A DNA stretch of 64,000 bases from Promethearchaeota archaeon (GCA_029838195.1 JALGVJ010000010.1:1-64000), one strand, 5' to 3'. Numbered from the stretch's first letter, positions 47,122 to 57,326 are shown. Notes: a model not told the origin generated them from the sequence alone. Numbers and translations are program-made.

Positions 47122-47907
47122 ATGGATAATTTTGCCATGGTACGAAATTTTGATCAAGCCGGATATTATGAAACACGCATGATCTTACTGATTTTTGCCT
47201 TAGCCTTATCTCTTTATTTCATGACTAAAAAAAAGGATAAAAATTATATTGTTATTTTTCTTAGCTCCGCTATTTTCTTCAGTATCGTAGAATTAATCAT
47301 GACAATTTTGGGGATGAGAGCAGAAAATTGGACTATTTCGATTTTTGGCTTAATAATTCCCTCTTATTTAACGTGGATTGTCCAAGGCTTTGGTGAAGGG
47401 TGTATTTATGGAGTCTCTGGATTTTTATTCTTAGACATGTATTTAAAGAGAGCAGATAAAACCGAATATAATTTACGCCGAAATTTATTCATTGTCGATA
47501 TGGTGCTAGTTTTTGGTTGCTCCATTATTATTGGAATTGTAGCCTATAAGAGACCCATAACTTCGGTGAGGCCCATGTTTGGCGTGGTTCAATTTCTATA
47601 TTTAACGTCCGTCATCATCATAAGTATTATTTTAGCAAAATTTTATGGAGGTCCAGGTTTCTTTAAGATGCTTGCTTATTATTTATTAGGATCCTTTCTT
47701 TTTATAGTCATTAATCTTGAATTCTTGCAGTTCATCGATGTAAGATATATTGGTGTATTAAGAGAGGACGGAACGGTTGTAAAAGCAAATCTTGGATATC
47801 AGATTCTTATCATGGTTTATTCCTATTTATACGAAATTACCCTTCCACGAGCCCATTATCTCGTTGTCCCAGTCGCTTTAGGTCTTATTAAACTTGAGAA
47901 AAAATGA
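47122..47907 (+). CDS. Polytopic membrane protein, unknown
   Basis: A 261-aa protein with about seven predicted transmembrane helices, the first near residue 22-38. No motif or family recognised. Charged loops (DMYLKRADKTEYNLRR) indicate several membrane crossings. Stands alone. Confidence 0.65.
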   Translation: MDNFAMVRNFDQAGYYETRMILLIFALALSLYFMTKKKDKNYIVIFLSSAIFFSIVELIMTILGMRAENWTISIFGLIIPSYLTWIVQGFGEGCIYGVSGFLFLDMYLKRADKTEYNLRRNLFIVDMVLVFGCSIIIGIVAYKRPITSVRPMFGVVQFLYLTSVIIISIILAKFYGGPGFFKMLAYYLLGSFLFIVINLEFLQFIDVRYIGVLREDGTVVKANLGYQILIMVYSYLYEITLPRAHYLVVPVALGLIKLEKK

Positions 47908-48150
47908 GAAATTATTTTCATGATATTATTTCACATATTTTCATTAAGATATAACAATTTTTATTATATTCAATCAAATCTTAACAAGGCTGAATTATAT
48001 TATTAGCCAACATTAATCCTTTAATTATTTTTCTCTCATTGGTTAATCTTCTCTTATTAAATTCATTCAATAGATTCAAGAAAAATTCTTCATTTCAATT
48101 CTTATTAAATACAACTTACACGTGTAAAAATTATCATAAATCGTTAAAAA

Positions 48151-49164
48151 ATGTTTAAAAAACCAAGAGTTTTATCTTATGGATTAGGTGTAATAGGAAA
48201 GAAAATTCTTAAGCAACTTCTTTCCACGGATAGATTTGAAGTAGTCGGGGCTATTGATATTAATAAAGAGATCGTGGGAAAAGATCTCGGGGATGTATTA
48301 AAGTTAGGAAAAAAGCTAAATGTAATTATTTCTAACGATCCTGAAAGTGAACTCTCAGAAAAAAAACCCGATATCGTCATTCACACCACGCAATCCTATC
48401 TAAGGCAGGTTTATTCCCAATTAGAAGGCATTGTTAAAAAAGGCGTGAATGTTATTTCTACTTGTGAAGAATTAGCAAATCCATACATCTCTTCTCCTAA
48501 TTTAGCAGCAAAACTCGATGTCATGGCAAAACAAAAAAATGTTTCTATATTAGGCACGGGGATTAATCCGGGATTTTTAATGGATTACCTTCCCCTAGTA
48601 TTAACGGGACCTTGTGCTCGAGTGGATAAAATTGAGGTAATAAGACAGATTAATGCCTCAACCAGGCGATTACCTTTTCAAAAGAAAATCGGAGCAGGAT
48701 TAACTCGAGAAGAATTTGTTCTTAAAATAAAAGAAGGAAGCATCACTGGGCATGTTGGACTTGAACAATCGCTGGCCATGATTGCTGCGGGCTTAAATTG
48801 GAAATTAGAACAGATTGAAATCGAAGAAAGTAAACCAATAATTTCTGAAGAGGGCGTTTCAAGTGAATTCCTCAAAGTTAAAGCTGGAGATGCTTGTGGC
48901 CTTACTCAAAAAGCACGGGGCTTCATGAAAGGGGAGGAAAAAATTTCATTGGATTTTAGAGCATGGTTGGGCGCACCAGAAGAATTTGATTCAATCACTA
49001 TCACGGGAGTTCCAAGTTTTACTCAAAAAATAATACCTTGCGTGCAAGGAGATATTGGAACGGTTTCCATGATAATTAATTCCATTCCTCGAATAATTGA
49101 CGCTCATCCGGGATTAATTCTAATGAAAGATCTTCCTCCGCCCATTTCACTTTCAGGACTATAA
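48151..49164 (+). CDS. ord: 2,4-diaminopentanoate dehydrogenase-like protein
   Basis: A 337-aa protein. Rossmann start VLSYGLGVIGKKILKQLL, the DapB-like segment VIHTTQSYLRQVYSQ, and SILGTGINPGFLMDYLPL (about 130-147) match 2,4-diaminopentanoate dehydrogenase. That enzyme acts in anaerobic ornithine breakdown and oxidatively deaminates 2,4-diaminopentanoate with NAD(P)+. The aminomutase and thiolase partner genes are not in this window. The DapB/homoserine dehydrogenase-like group is broad, so another amino acid substrate is possible. Confidence 0.8.
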   Translation: MFKKPRVLSYGLGVIGKKILKQLLSTDRFEVVGAIDINKEIVGKDLGDVLKLGKKLNVIISNDPESELSEKKPDIVIHTTQSYLRQVYSQLEGIVKKGVNVISTCEELANPYISSPNLAAKLDVMAKQKNVSILGTGINPGFLMDYLPLVLTGPCARVDKIEVIRQINASTRRLPFQKKIGAGLTREEFVLKIKEGSITGHVGLEQSLAMIAAGLNWKLEQIEIEESKPIISEEGVSSEFLKVKAGDACGLTQKARGFMKGEEKISLDFRAWLGAPEEFDSITITGVPSFTQKIIPCVQGDIGTVSMIINSIPRIIDAHPGLILMKDLPPPISLSGL

Positions 49165-49216
49165 AAACGATAAAAATGATAACAGGGAACTAAAAAAATA
49201 AGAGAAAATTTATTTG

Positions 49217-49666
49217 TTAATCGTTTTTTACCTTTTTATCTATTTTTAATCTAAATCGGGCAAATATCGTAAGAATTACTCCGAGAAAGCCATAACTTCC
49301 ATTAAGGATTCCAAGAAAAATTCCGAACAGATCAGAAAGTAAAGATCCTGCTATTAAACTCGTGGTAATAAAAATTAATAGCCCTATTGACCCCATTCCT
49401 GCTCCTAATCCGATTATGAATTTACCTAAACGATATTGATTTAATGTAATTATAAGGGCTCCACCAATAACAGAAATCCCTCCCCCCGTTGCTATGATGG
49501 AGAAGATTAGAAGTATGATTGAAAATGTTAAAGCGGATTCTGGACCGATAATGCTGGATGCTATTCCGAATATTAAAATAAAAAAAGATACATTGCCCAC
49601 GATGGAACTGATAAGCATTAAAATTCCGCCAATAATGCATGTAATTATCCATTTTTTATTTTCCAA
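49217..49666 (-). CDS. Small four-helix membrane protein
   Basis: A 149-aa hydrophobic protein with four predicted transmembrane segments and a charged C-terminal tail (RFRLKIDKKVKND). Gly/Ile-rich; no family recognised. It converges on the dehydrogenase gene. Confidence 0.6.
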   Translation of the reverse strand: MENKKWIITCIIGGILMLISSIVGNVSFFILIFGIASSIIGPESALTFSIILLIFSIIATGGGISVIGGALIITLNQYRLGKFIIGLGAGMGSIGLLIFITTSLIAGSLLSDLFGIFLGILNGSYGFLGVILTIFARFRLKIDKKVKND

Positions 49667-49869
49667 GGGGTAATCCCTCTTGAATTATTTATCATTTAAT
49701 CTTTTTAACTATGATATATTTAGTCATTTTTCATTAAAAATTTTAAAGGAGAAAATTTTTTTCTCCTTCACCATGAATTTTTGTAATGATATTTTTTTTG
49801 TGAACTTATTTTTACATAATTTGAAGCTTATGAAAGTAATAAATTGGAAAAAAAAGAATAGGAGTAAGA

Positions 49870-50649
49870 ATGAAAAGTGATGACATGACAAAAAATAAAG
49901 AAACCGTTGGAGCCAATTCCATAATAGGAATTCTAGGTGGCATGGGCCCAGAAGCGACAGTCTATCAATACCAATTAATTGTGAAACATACCCCCGTATC
50001 TAAAGATCAAGACCATGTTCCAACCATTATATATTCAAATCCATTAATTCCAGACCGCACCGAAAGTATTCTTACTAATTCGCATGAAAAAATAATAAAA
50101 GAACTCATCAAAACGGCTAAAGTATTAGAATCCGCAGGAGCCAGTTTTATTATCATTCCATGCAATACTGCTCACTATTATTTAGAGCATGTTCAAAAAG
50201 CCATTTCCATTCCGATTATTGACATGATTCAAATTACAGCAGAAAAAGTAAATCAAGACTTTGATAATTCAGACAAAAAAAAGAGAGAATATCGGATTGG
50301 ATTATTAGCAACTAATGGAGTTATTAAAACACGAATATATCATGAAAAATTTAAAACTCATGAAATGCAGATTTTAACGCCTAATGATGAAGACCAAGAA
50401 AAACTCATGAATATCATCCACGATATTAAAATAAATGGAATTAAAAATAGCTTAAAAAAAGATTGTATCCGAATTATAAATAATTTACAAGATAAATATC
50501 CCCTAAGCCACGTGATATTAGGATGTACGGAATTACCCTTACTTTTTCAAGGAAATAATAAAATCAACCAAACCTTGCTAATAAATCCGATGGAAATTTT
50601 GGCAAAACATCTTATAATTAATATCAAGGGAAAAATAAAAGAAAGTTGA
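49870..50649 (+). CDS. Aspartate/glutamate racemase family protein
   Basis: A 259-aa protein. ILGGMGPEATVYQYQLIV (about 20-37) is the family opening. The two catalytic Cys are in PCNTAHYY (about 98) and GCTELPLLF (about 217). It interconverts L- and D-aspartate or glutamate without PLP. It is followed by a serine-racemase-like PLP enzyme and AlaX on the same strand, suggesting an amino-acid-stereochemistry or deamination block. Confidence 0.9.
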   Translation: MKSDDMTKNKETVGANSIIGILGGMGPEATVYQYQLIVKHTPVSKDQDHVPTIIYSNPLIPDRTESILTNSHEKIIKELIKTAKVLESAGASFIIIPCNTAHYYLEHVQKAISIPIIDMIQITAEKVNQDFDNSDKKKREYRIGLLATNGVIKTRIYHEKFKTHEMQILTPNDEDQEKLMNIIHDIKINGIKNSLKKDCIRIINNLQDKYPLSHVILGCTELPLLFQGNNKINQTLLINPMEILAKHLIINIKGKIKES

Positions 50650-50726
50650 AAAAATTAAAAAATTCTCGTTCAAAATCTAAAATTAACTATAAGATGGCCA
50701 AAATTCTACTTTTAATTAAAGTTCCC

Positions 50727-50731
50727 GGAGG
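50727..50731 (+). promoter_or_regulatory. Shine-Dalgarno deciding the long start of the PLP enzyme
   Basis: GGAGG lies 9 nt before ATG 50741. No comparable site precedes the internal ATG at 50924 where homologues would normally begin. Confidence 0.5.
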
Positions 50732-50740
50732 ATATATTAC

Positions 50741-51892
50741 ATGACGATTGGAATTTTCCTCTCGTTAAAATCTATCCTAAGAAAAATCATAATTAAAACA
50801 CGTTATAGGCATCCCGGATTATTAAAGCGTGTCATTTCTAGTTGTCTTTTTTTGCCTTTAATTCTTTTTATTATTATTCAATACATTCTAATGAGAAATA
50901 AAAATAATTTTGGAAATAGAAAAATGGTTGAATATGCGGATATTTTAGAAGCTTATCAAAGAATTAAAACTGAAATAAACAAAACCCCAGTAATGACCTC
51001 AAGAACATTAAATGCAATGGTGAATGCTAAAGTTTTTCTTAAATGTGAAAATTTTCAGAGAATTGGAGCTTTTAAAATGAGAGGAGCATTTAATGCCATT
51101 TCTCAATTGACAGAAGAAGAAAAAAAGCGCGGGGTAATTGCTCATTCCAGTGGAAATCATGCGCAAGCCGTGGCGTTAGCTGCGAATTTGCTCGGGGTCA
51201 AAGCTACAATTGTAATGCCTTCTACCTCTCCAAAAGTTAAAGTTAATGCCACGAGGGATACTTATGGAGCAGAAGTTGTGTTTTGTGACCCTACAATAAA
51301 AGCGAGAAGTGAAACAGCTCAAAAATTAATTGAGCAACATGGGTATACGCTCATTCATCCTTATGATAATGAGGACGTCATTGCGGGTGCTGGAACTGCT
51401 GCCCTTGAATTATTTGACCAAGTTAATGGATTACAAATGGTTTTTGCTCCCGTAGGAGGTGGAGGACTCTTGAGCGGAACCTCCTTGTTCGTGAAAGGAT
51501 ATAATAAAGAAATTAAAGTTATTGGAGTTGAACCAAAAAATGTAGACGACGCATATCGTTCCTTTATATCGGGTAAAATTGAGGTAAATGAAACGACAAA
51601 TTCCATTGCGGATGGATTGCTGACCAATTTGAGTGAATTAACTTTCAGCATTATCAAAAAGAATGTTGATCAAATCATTACTGTTTCTGAACGAGAGATA
51701 CTCAATGCCATGCGCTTTGCTTGGGAGAGAATGAAAATTATTATCGAGCCTTCGGGAGCATGCTCGTTAGCAGGCGTAATGTCTAAACAAATACCCGTTG
51801 AAAACAAAAAAATTGGCGTGATAATAACCGGAGGCAATGTGGATTTAACTGACTTTTTCAATCTTCTAGAAAATAAAATTTCAAATTTTTAA
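50741..51892 (+). CDS. Serine racemase / threonine dehydratase-like PLP enzyme with N-terminal hydrophobic extension
   Basis: A 383-aa protein. From residue 62 it is a fold-type II PLP enzyme: KCENFQRIGAFKMRGA (Schiff-base Lys in FKMRG), SSGNHAQAVA, the PVGGGGLLSG phosphate loop and EPSGACSLAG. It deaminates or racemises Ser/Thr. No C-terminal ACT domain is present, so it is the catabolic or racemase type. A GGAGG site supports ATG 50741, which adds about 61 residues with one hydrophobic stretch (SSCLFLPLILFIIIQYIL) before the usual start at 50924. This extension could be a membrane anchor or a mis-called upstream leader. Confidence 0.85.
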   Translation: MTIGIFLSLKSILRKIIIKTRYRHPGLLKRVISSCLFLPLILFIIIQYILMRNKNNFGNRKMVEYADILEAYQRIKTEINKTPVMTSRTLNAMVNAKVFLKCENFQRIGAFKMRGAFNAISQLTEEEKKRGVIAHSSGNHAQAVALAANLLGVKATIVMPSTSPKVKVNATRDTYGAEVVFCDPTIKARSETAQKLIEQHGYTLIHPYDNEDVIAGAGTAALELFDQVNGLQMVFAPVGGGGLLSGTSLFVKGYNKEIKVIGVEPKNVDDAYRSFISGKIEVNETTNSIADGLLTNLSELTFSIIKKNVDQIITVSEREILNAMRFAWERMKIIIEPSGACSLAGVMSKQIPVENKKIGVIITGGNVDLTDFFNLLENKISNF

Positions 51893-51911
51893 TTTCTTAT
51901 TTTGGAAGATA

Positions 51912-53090
51912 ATGACATTAAAATTATATTGGAAAACACCTTACAAATCAGAATTTCAAGCACGCGTGAAATCCATTTCAGAAAAAGGGCTTCTCCTTGA
52001 TAAAACGTTATTTTATCCCCAAGGAGGAGGACAGAAATGTGATAAAGGAGTACTCTTTAAAAAAACAAAAACGGTTCCCGTTTTAAGAGTAATTCAAGAA
52101 GATAAAGATATTTATCATCAAATTCCTATTCCCGATTTAAATCATTTTAACGTTGGGGATGAGATTAAAGGCAAAATCGATTGGGAATATCGTTTTGGTT
52201 TAATGAAAGCTCATTCTTCACAACACGTGTTTTCCGCCGTGCTATATAATCATTTCAAAATTTCTACTACTAAAGTTTTTATTAATTCTGAGGAAGTATC
52301 CATTCATTTTGATAAAAACATCACAATTGAGCAATTAAAAGCCGCATTAAAGAAGGTAAATGAAATTTGCATTTCCAAAAATCATTTAATAACTTCCAAA
52401 ATTTTAAGCCCTTCGGAAGTCATGAACTTGACAAATAAAATAAGAGGACACATTCCTGATAAAAAAACGCTCCGGCTAATTGAAATAGATGAGGTGGATA
52501 AAACTTTCTGCGGAGGAACTCATGTTAAAAATACTATTGAAATTGGACCACTTTTCATCCATGAGTTTAAAAAAGGAAGAGAAATTAAATATTACCTGGG
52601 AAAGAAAGCTTCAGATCTTCTTTCCGTGATTAATGCTGATTTATTGGATTTAACAAATCAATTAAATAACCCCCTCACGGAATTAAAATACTTGATATCC
52701 AAGAGATTTGAACAAAATGAAGCCTTAAAACGAGAAAAAATAAAAATATTATCTCAACTTTTTAAAAAATGTGCAACCCATCCCGACCAAACCATACATG
52801 ACATTAAACTATCCATAATAGAATCGGATCTAGAAAGCATCATGCTCAATAAGATGATGAAAGAATTTCCTCCTGAGCACGTGCTTATTTTGATATTAAA
52901 TGAAAATAAAATTAAAATTTTATCAACCAGCGAAAAAATAACGGCAAACGTGCTCATGCAACAATTATTAAAAAAATTTAAAGGTAGAGGGGGAGGGTCT
53001 CCTTCACAAGCTCAAGGTAAATTAAAAAATTTCCCAGTAGATTTAAGTTCTGAAGTTATAAATATCATTAATTTCTTACTAGGGTCTTAA
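51912..53090 (+). CDS. alaX: AlaX-type alanyl-tRNA editing protein with DHHA1-like C-terminus
   Basis: A 392-aa protein. It hydrolyses mischarged Ser- or Gly-tRNA-Ala in trans. The zinc motifs HSSQH (about 104-108) and CGGTH (about 202-206) are those of the AlaRS editing domain, and FYPQGGGQKCDKG is the conserved glycine loop. The C-terminal GRGGGSPSQAQGK is the DHHA1-type signature seen in AlaX-L. The gene follows the Ser-racemase-like gene by 19 nt, so it is likely co-transcribed; pairing Ser metabolism with removal of Ser-tRNA-Ala is suggestive. Confidence 0.9.
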   Translation: MTLKLYWKTPYKSEFQARVKSISEKGLLLDKTLFYPQGGGQKCDKGVLFKKTKTVPVLRVIQEDKDIYHQIPIPDLNHFNVGDEIKGKIDWEYRFGLMKAHSSQHVFSAVLYNHFKISTTKVFINSEEVSIHFDKNITIEQLKAALKKVNEICISKNHLITSKILSPSEVMNLTNKIRGHIPDKKTLRLIEIDEVDKTFCGGTHVKNTIEIGPLFIHEFKKGREIKYYLGKKASDLLSVINADLLDLTNQLNNPLTELKYLISKRFEQNEALKREKIKILSQLFKKCATHPDQTIHDIKLSIIESDLESIMLNKMMKEFPPEHVLILILNENKIKILSTSEKITANVLMQQLLKKFKGRGGGSPSQAQGKLKNFPVDLSSEVINIINFLLGS

Positions 53091-53391
53091 TTCCTGATTT
53101 TTTTCAAATATGATAAAATGTTCCAAAAAAGACATGCTCTTATTTATTTATATTTTATGATTCCATTGAATCGGTATTAATTATCTCTTTTTCTCTTGAT
53201 GATTTATTTATTATCTTGATATTACCTGAAAAAATAAAATTTCATGGAAATTTTTTCAAAAGTATTAATATTTAATATTACTCGTTTAAAATTTAATGAG
53301 AAGTTTAATAATAAAAATATGAACTTGGATACTGAAAAAATCAAAGATTATTAAAAAAAAACAAAAGAGTTATTTAAATATTATTCATTGG
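53091..53391. other. Intergenic region, nothing seen
   Basis: Strongly AT-rich convergent spacer with T-rich tracts on both strands that could serve as terminators. No ORF or structure stands out. Confidence 0.4.
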
Positions 53392-54810
53392 TTAGTGGAG
53401 ATCTTTCTCATGTAATTGATGTTCTAACCACGCTTTCTTCTCTCCCTTAATATCATAAGTTAGCGCAAATAAAAGCGTGAAAAGCGCTGTAGATATCATG
53501 GGGATTATGGCAAAAGTGAGGATTATTCCTAATTCTGCTAAGGGCGTTTGCATTCCTTTTCCTATAGGAGCTGCGGCATTAAATCCCGTGATATCGTGAA
53601 TGAATACCATGAAAAACGTGAATACGATGATTCCTAATCTTCCAAAGAAAATATAAATGCCAACATAGACACTAGAATCTCTCTTTCCCGTTTGTATGGA
53701 TAAACTATCTAGTGCTTCTGACAAAATAGGTGCTAGCATGCTCCATAAGGCCGCATTTCCGAAACCCGTGATGAAGATGAAGATATAAGCCGTATTTACA
53801 TCCCTAATAAACACCAATGGCAACGTAGTCATGCTTTCCAAGAACCCACCGAGGACAGCTGTCTTATAGAAACCTATCTTTTTAGAAATCCAAGTAAAAA
53901 TGGGCACGCAAACGAATTGTCCGATAATGAAAAATACATAAATTAAAGTTAGCTCTGACGCCGGAACGCCTAATATCCACTTGGCGTAATAATTCACGCC
54001 CCCTATAACGAACAAGTCCCACATCTTATTTCCAAAATAAAATAAAATATATCCGAGGAAGGCTTTGTTGCTCAAGGCAATTTTGAGCGATTTGAAGAAT
54101 GGATCTTGTTTGACCATGCCTTGCTGAACTTCTAAAGCTTTTCGAGCGGGATCTTCTCTAGCACCATAGATAACAACCAAACCTGCCACAACACCGATAA
54201 GAAGTATGACAGCTGCCATTTCAGCGTATGATTCCACGACATCATATTCATATATATTAGGAGGTAAAAGAGTTCCTATGATAACGCTAAATATGGCTAA
54301 TATAAGCTTAAACATGTTTCCCTTGCGCTTAGCATCATCCGTTCGAAATTTCTCCGGAAACATCCCATACCACGCACAGAAAAAAGCTGAATAACACGTG
54401 TCAGCAAGGCAGAGCATCGTGCACATCCAAAAGAATAATCCAATGGGACCTAAGGTGCGTGGAGGCGCAAAAAGGAGGAAATAAAAGACATACATGGGAA
54501 TGAGCATGGTAGCAATCCATGGAAATCGTTTTCCGTACTTTCCCCACCAAGATCTGGGTGTTTCCTCAATGTATCCAATGATGGGGTCATTCACGGCGTT
54601 CCATATGGCAAATACCACGTTTGCAATTATCAAGAAGATGCCCGGCAATAGGAGTTCCGTTTCATAGAAGAAAAAATATAAGCCTGCGAATGCATTTCCT
54701 ACGAGTTCAAAGCCAAAAGCGCCAAAGCTAAAACTAATCATGGACTTTAAAGAAGTATGCCATTCAGCCCAATCATCTAGTTTTTTAATATCTTGTTGTT
54801 CACTTGTCAT
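53392..54810 (-). CDS. GPH-family (MelB-like) sugar:cation symporter
   Basis: A 472-aa, 12-helix MFS-type transporter. The segment NAVNDPIIGYIEETPRSWWGKYGKRFPWI (about 70-98) carries the ND(P)xxG and (R/K)RxPW motifs of the glycoside-pentoside-hexuronide family. It imports a glycoside with H+ or Na+. Specificity unknown. It is the only obvious sugar importer in the window and could feed the GH1 and sialidase-family enzymes. Confidence 0.88.
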   Translation of the reverse strand: MTSEQQDIKKLDDWAEWHTSLKSMISFSFGAFGFELVGNAFAGLYFFFYETELLLPGIFLIIANVVFAIWNAVNDPIIGYIEETPRSWWGKYGKRFPWIATMLIPMYVFYFLLFAPPRTLGPIGLFFWMCTMLCLADTCYSAFFCAWYGMFPEKFRTDDAKRKGNMFKLILAIFSVIIGTLLPPNIYEYDVVESYAEMAAVILLIGVVAGLVVIYGAREDPARKALEVQQGMVKQDPFFKSLKIALSNKAFLGYILFYFGNKMWDLFVIGGVNYYAKWILGVPASELTLIYVFFIIGQFVCVPIFTWISKKIGFYKTAVLGGFLESMTTLPLVFIRDVNTAYIFIFITGFGNAALWSMLAPILSEALDSLSIQTGKRDSSVYVGIYIFFGRLGIIVFTFFMVFIHDITGFNAAAPIGKGMQTPLAELGIILTFAIIPMISTALFTLLFALTYDIKGEKKAWLEHQLHEKDLH

Positions 54811-54937
54811 GTTATATAATCCCTATTCTCCATGAAAATTGAACGGTGATTAATAAATTTTCATATCATATTTAAACTTAATTAATTAATCATCATTTAA
54901 TTAACTAAACTTTAAAAAATAGAGAGTATGACTTGTC

Positions 54938-56362
54938 ATGGAACAAACAAACAAAAAAAAAATACCCGAAAAAAAAATAGAAAGACTTCCCTTATTTTTA
55001 AATAACACGGAAATTGCCAAGGAAACAATAGAATTTCTCCAAAACAGCATCCAAATTAATACCACCAATCCGCCAGGCAATGAAATTGCTTTAGCCCGCT
55101 TCATACAAGAGAAATTTGAAAATGAAAATAATCCACGCATAAAAACCAAATTAATCGAGACCAGACCTTCGCGAGGAAATTTAATAGTCACGGTTGAGGG
55201 GGCTGATCCAAAAAATAATCCTATTTGGGGTTTTGCTTCGCATTTAGACGTGGTTCCTGTTAGTGAGGATGAGCATTGGGACCATCCCCCTTTTTCAGGG
55301 GAGCTCGTGCAATTAGAACACGATCAATTCATTTGGGGGCGAGGAGCATTTGACATGAAACAAATTGGAGTAGCTCATGCAATGGGGCTAATAGTTCTCT
55401 TGCGAGAGGGATTTCAACCAAGAGGAACGATAAAACTGATCTATGAAGCGGATGAAGAGAGAGGCGGGGAAGAAGGAATGGCCATTTTAATGGAAGAGTA
55501 TTGGGATGACATGAAGGTGGATTATTTAATTACAGAGGGAGGAGGATATAAACTTCCCACGGGGCGAGATTTTGCCATTCAAACAGGAGAAAAGGGAAAA
55601 TGCCAGACATTAATTAGAGCAACAGGCGTAGCGGGTCATGGATCTACGCCAGATCCTTATGAAAAGTTTGCAATTTATAAGATAGTAAAAATTCTGGAGA
55701 AAATTCGTAAGAAAAAACGTAAAATTTACATGCTAAAAGAATACAAGCAACTTATTGATGCTGCTTCCTTGCCCACGTTATTAAAAATATTATTAAAGAG
55801 AAAAAGGATGGTTCGAAAAATCCTCTCTCTTGCCTCAAAACTTACTCATGAACCTTTTGATAAATTTTTCATTCCCATGTTAACGGATACCATCGCACCC
55901 ACTATTATTCGTGCGGGCAATAAAGTTAACGTGATCAGTCCCACAGCAGAGCTCTCATTAGATATAAGGGTATTACCCGGTCATGACCGTGAATTCATTT
56001 ATAATAAATTAGAAAAAATCATTGGAAAGAAACTTTTTCGAGAATTGGAATTAGAGTCAATTGATTATGCGTTAGCCACAACCTCTCCCATTAACACGAT
56101 CCTTTATGATAAAATTCAAGCGACTTTAGAAGAGATGTATCCTGGTGCCAATTTAGTACCCATTTTAGATACAGGAGGGTCTGATATGAAGCATTTACGC
56201 AAAAAAGATATTCCTTGCTATGGCTTTTCTTTATTATTGAAAGATCCGGACCTCACCTATGATGATTTGGTGGGCATGTCCCATGCTCCTAATGAGCGCA
56301 TTTCTGTGACTAATCTCATGCTTGCAACGGAATTTACTTATCGACTCATGAAAAAATTATGA
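54938..56362 (+). CDS. M20-family metallopeptidase (ArgE/DapE/ACY1-like)
   Basis: A 474-aa protein. Metal ligands appear in SHLDVVPVS (about 106-114), WGRGAFDMK (about 131-139) and the EADEERGGEEG catalytic segment (about 170-180); a lid domain (about 215-350) and the terminal SHAPNERI follow. Di-zinc enzymes of this family remove N-acyl groups or cleave dipeptides. The insert KKRKIYMLKEYKQL… is longer than in DapE. Divergent from the symporter gene. Confidence 0.92.
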   Translation: MEQTNKKKIPEKKIERLPLFLNNTEIAKETIEFLQNSIQINTTNPPGNEIALARFIQEKFENENNPRIKTKLIETRPSRGNLIVTVEGADPKNNPIWGFASHLDVVPVSEDEHWDHPPFSGELVQLEHDQFIWGRGAFDMKQIGVAHAMGLIVLLREGFQPRGTIKLIYEADEERGGEEGMAILMEEYWDDMKVDYLITEGGGYKLPTGRDFAIQTGEKGKCQTLIRATGVAGHGSTPDPYEKFAIYKIVKILEKIRKKKRKIYMLKEYKQLIDAASLPTLLKILLKRKRMVRKILSLASKLTHEPFDKFFIPMLTDTIAPTIIRAGNKVNVISPTAELSLDIRVLPGHDREFIYNKLEKIIGKKLFRELELESIDYALATTSPINTILYDKIQATLEEMYPGANLVPILDTGGSDMKHLRKKDIPCYGFSLLLKDPDLTYDDLVGMSHAPNERISVTNLMLATEFTYRLMKKL

Positions 56363-56573
56363 GTTAACCGATTTTATTTGTAATAATTTTTTAGTCGTTG
56401 TTTTTTCATGTTTCGCTATCGTGGGCCTCCTCTTAGAAATAATTCTATTTTTTTTAATTAATTAATGATATTACGAGCTTAGAGGGGGGTAATCTTTAGA
56501 GAAATTAAGGTTCATGAATCCAACTCAAGTGAAAATGAAAAAGAAAAAATCGAAAAAAAGAATTTAAATATGC

Positions 56574-57077
56574 TCACGCTACCATTTCCGTTTTTTGAAT
56601 TTCGAAACCTTTCCCACAATACTCGCAATACACGCGTCCGCGAGAGTTTAAAAACTCCTTCATTTTTAACGTAAATTTTGCGCCACATTCATTACAAAAC
56701 TTAATTTGAGAGTCAATTTTCTGTTTTTTTATTAAAGTGGAATGTACTTCGGTAGGTGATTGGATTTTTTGTTGATGAGGATGATCAGGTTGATGAGCTC
56801 CTTGATCAAATATCATGCGATAAATACCCTTGCTTAATCTAAGTAAGAGATGCCCGACTTCCTTTAATAAATAATACAAACCTTTCAATAGATAATAGAC
56901 GACATATCCAAGTCCCAATATAATGTAAAAAATTAACGCAAAAATTAAAGCAAGAATTGCCATGATGCTTAAAACTATTAGAACTTGACCAAAAAGCGGT
57001 AGGCTAAAATACCAGTCAGCTAATTGCTCTCCAGTCATGCTATATTCTCCTAATTGGAAAAAAATCATATCAGACAT
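56574..57077 (-). CDS. Membrane protein with C-terminal zinc ribbon
   Basis: A 167-aa protein. Two hydrophobic helices (about 28-52 and 52-75) precede an amphipathic stretch, a His/Gln-rich linker and a zinc ribbon, FCNECGAKF…YCEYCGKGF (about 128-158). It is a membrane-anchored adaptor-like layout; no family assigned. Another case of the zinc-ribbon tail theme here. Confidence 0.65.
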   Translation of the reverse strand: MSDMIFFQLGEYSMTGEQLADWYFSLPLFGQVLIVLSIMAILALIFALIFYIILGLGYVVYYLLKGLYYLLKEVGHLLLRLSKGIYRMIFDQGAHQPDHPHQQKIQSPTEVHSTLIKKQKIDSQIKFCNECGAKFTLKMKEFLNSRGRVYCEYCGKGFEIQKTEMVA

Positions 57078-57326
57078 TATATTACCTCTTATTCGTGATT
57101 ATTGACATGTATTTTTCTTATATTTTAAACATTTTTCTTCGATAATAAAAAAATTGGAGTCCAATTTTTAAAAACTCTCGATTTTATCGATATTTTCCAT
57201 GAATGCTTATATTCATACCAAGAAATTCCTTATAATAAGGAAGTAAAATAATTAAATGATATTTAATTATCTTTTTTTTATTCATCATGAATTTTTCAAA
57301 TTTTAAACAATTTAAATAACCTTTTC

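Noticed and set aside
49680-49880. 66-aa ORF before the racemase
   Set aside because: AT-rich, Phe/Asn/Lys-dominated, overlaps the next start; no features.
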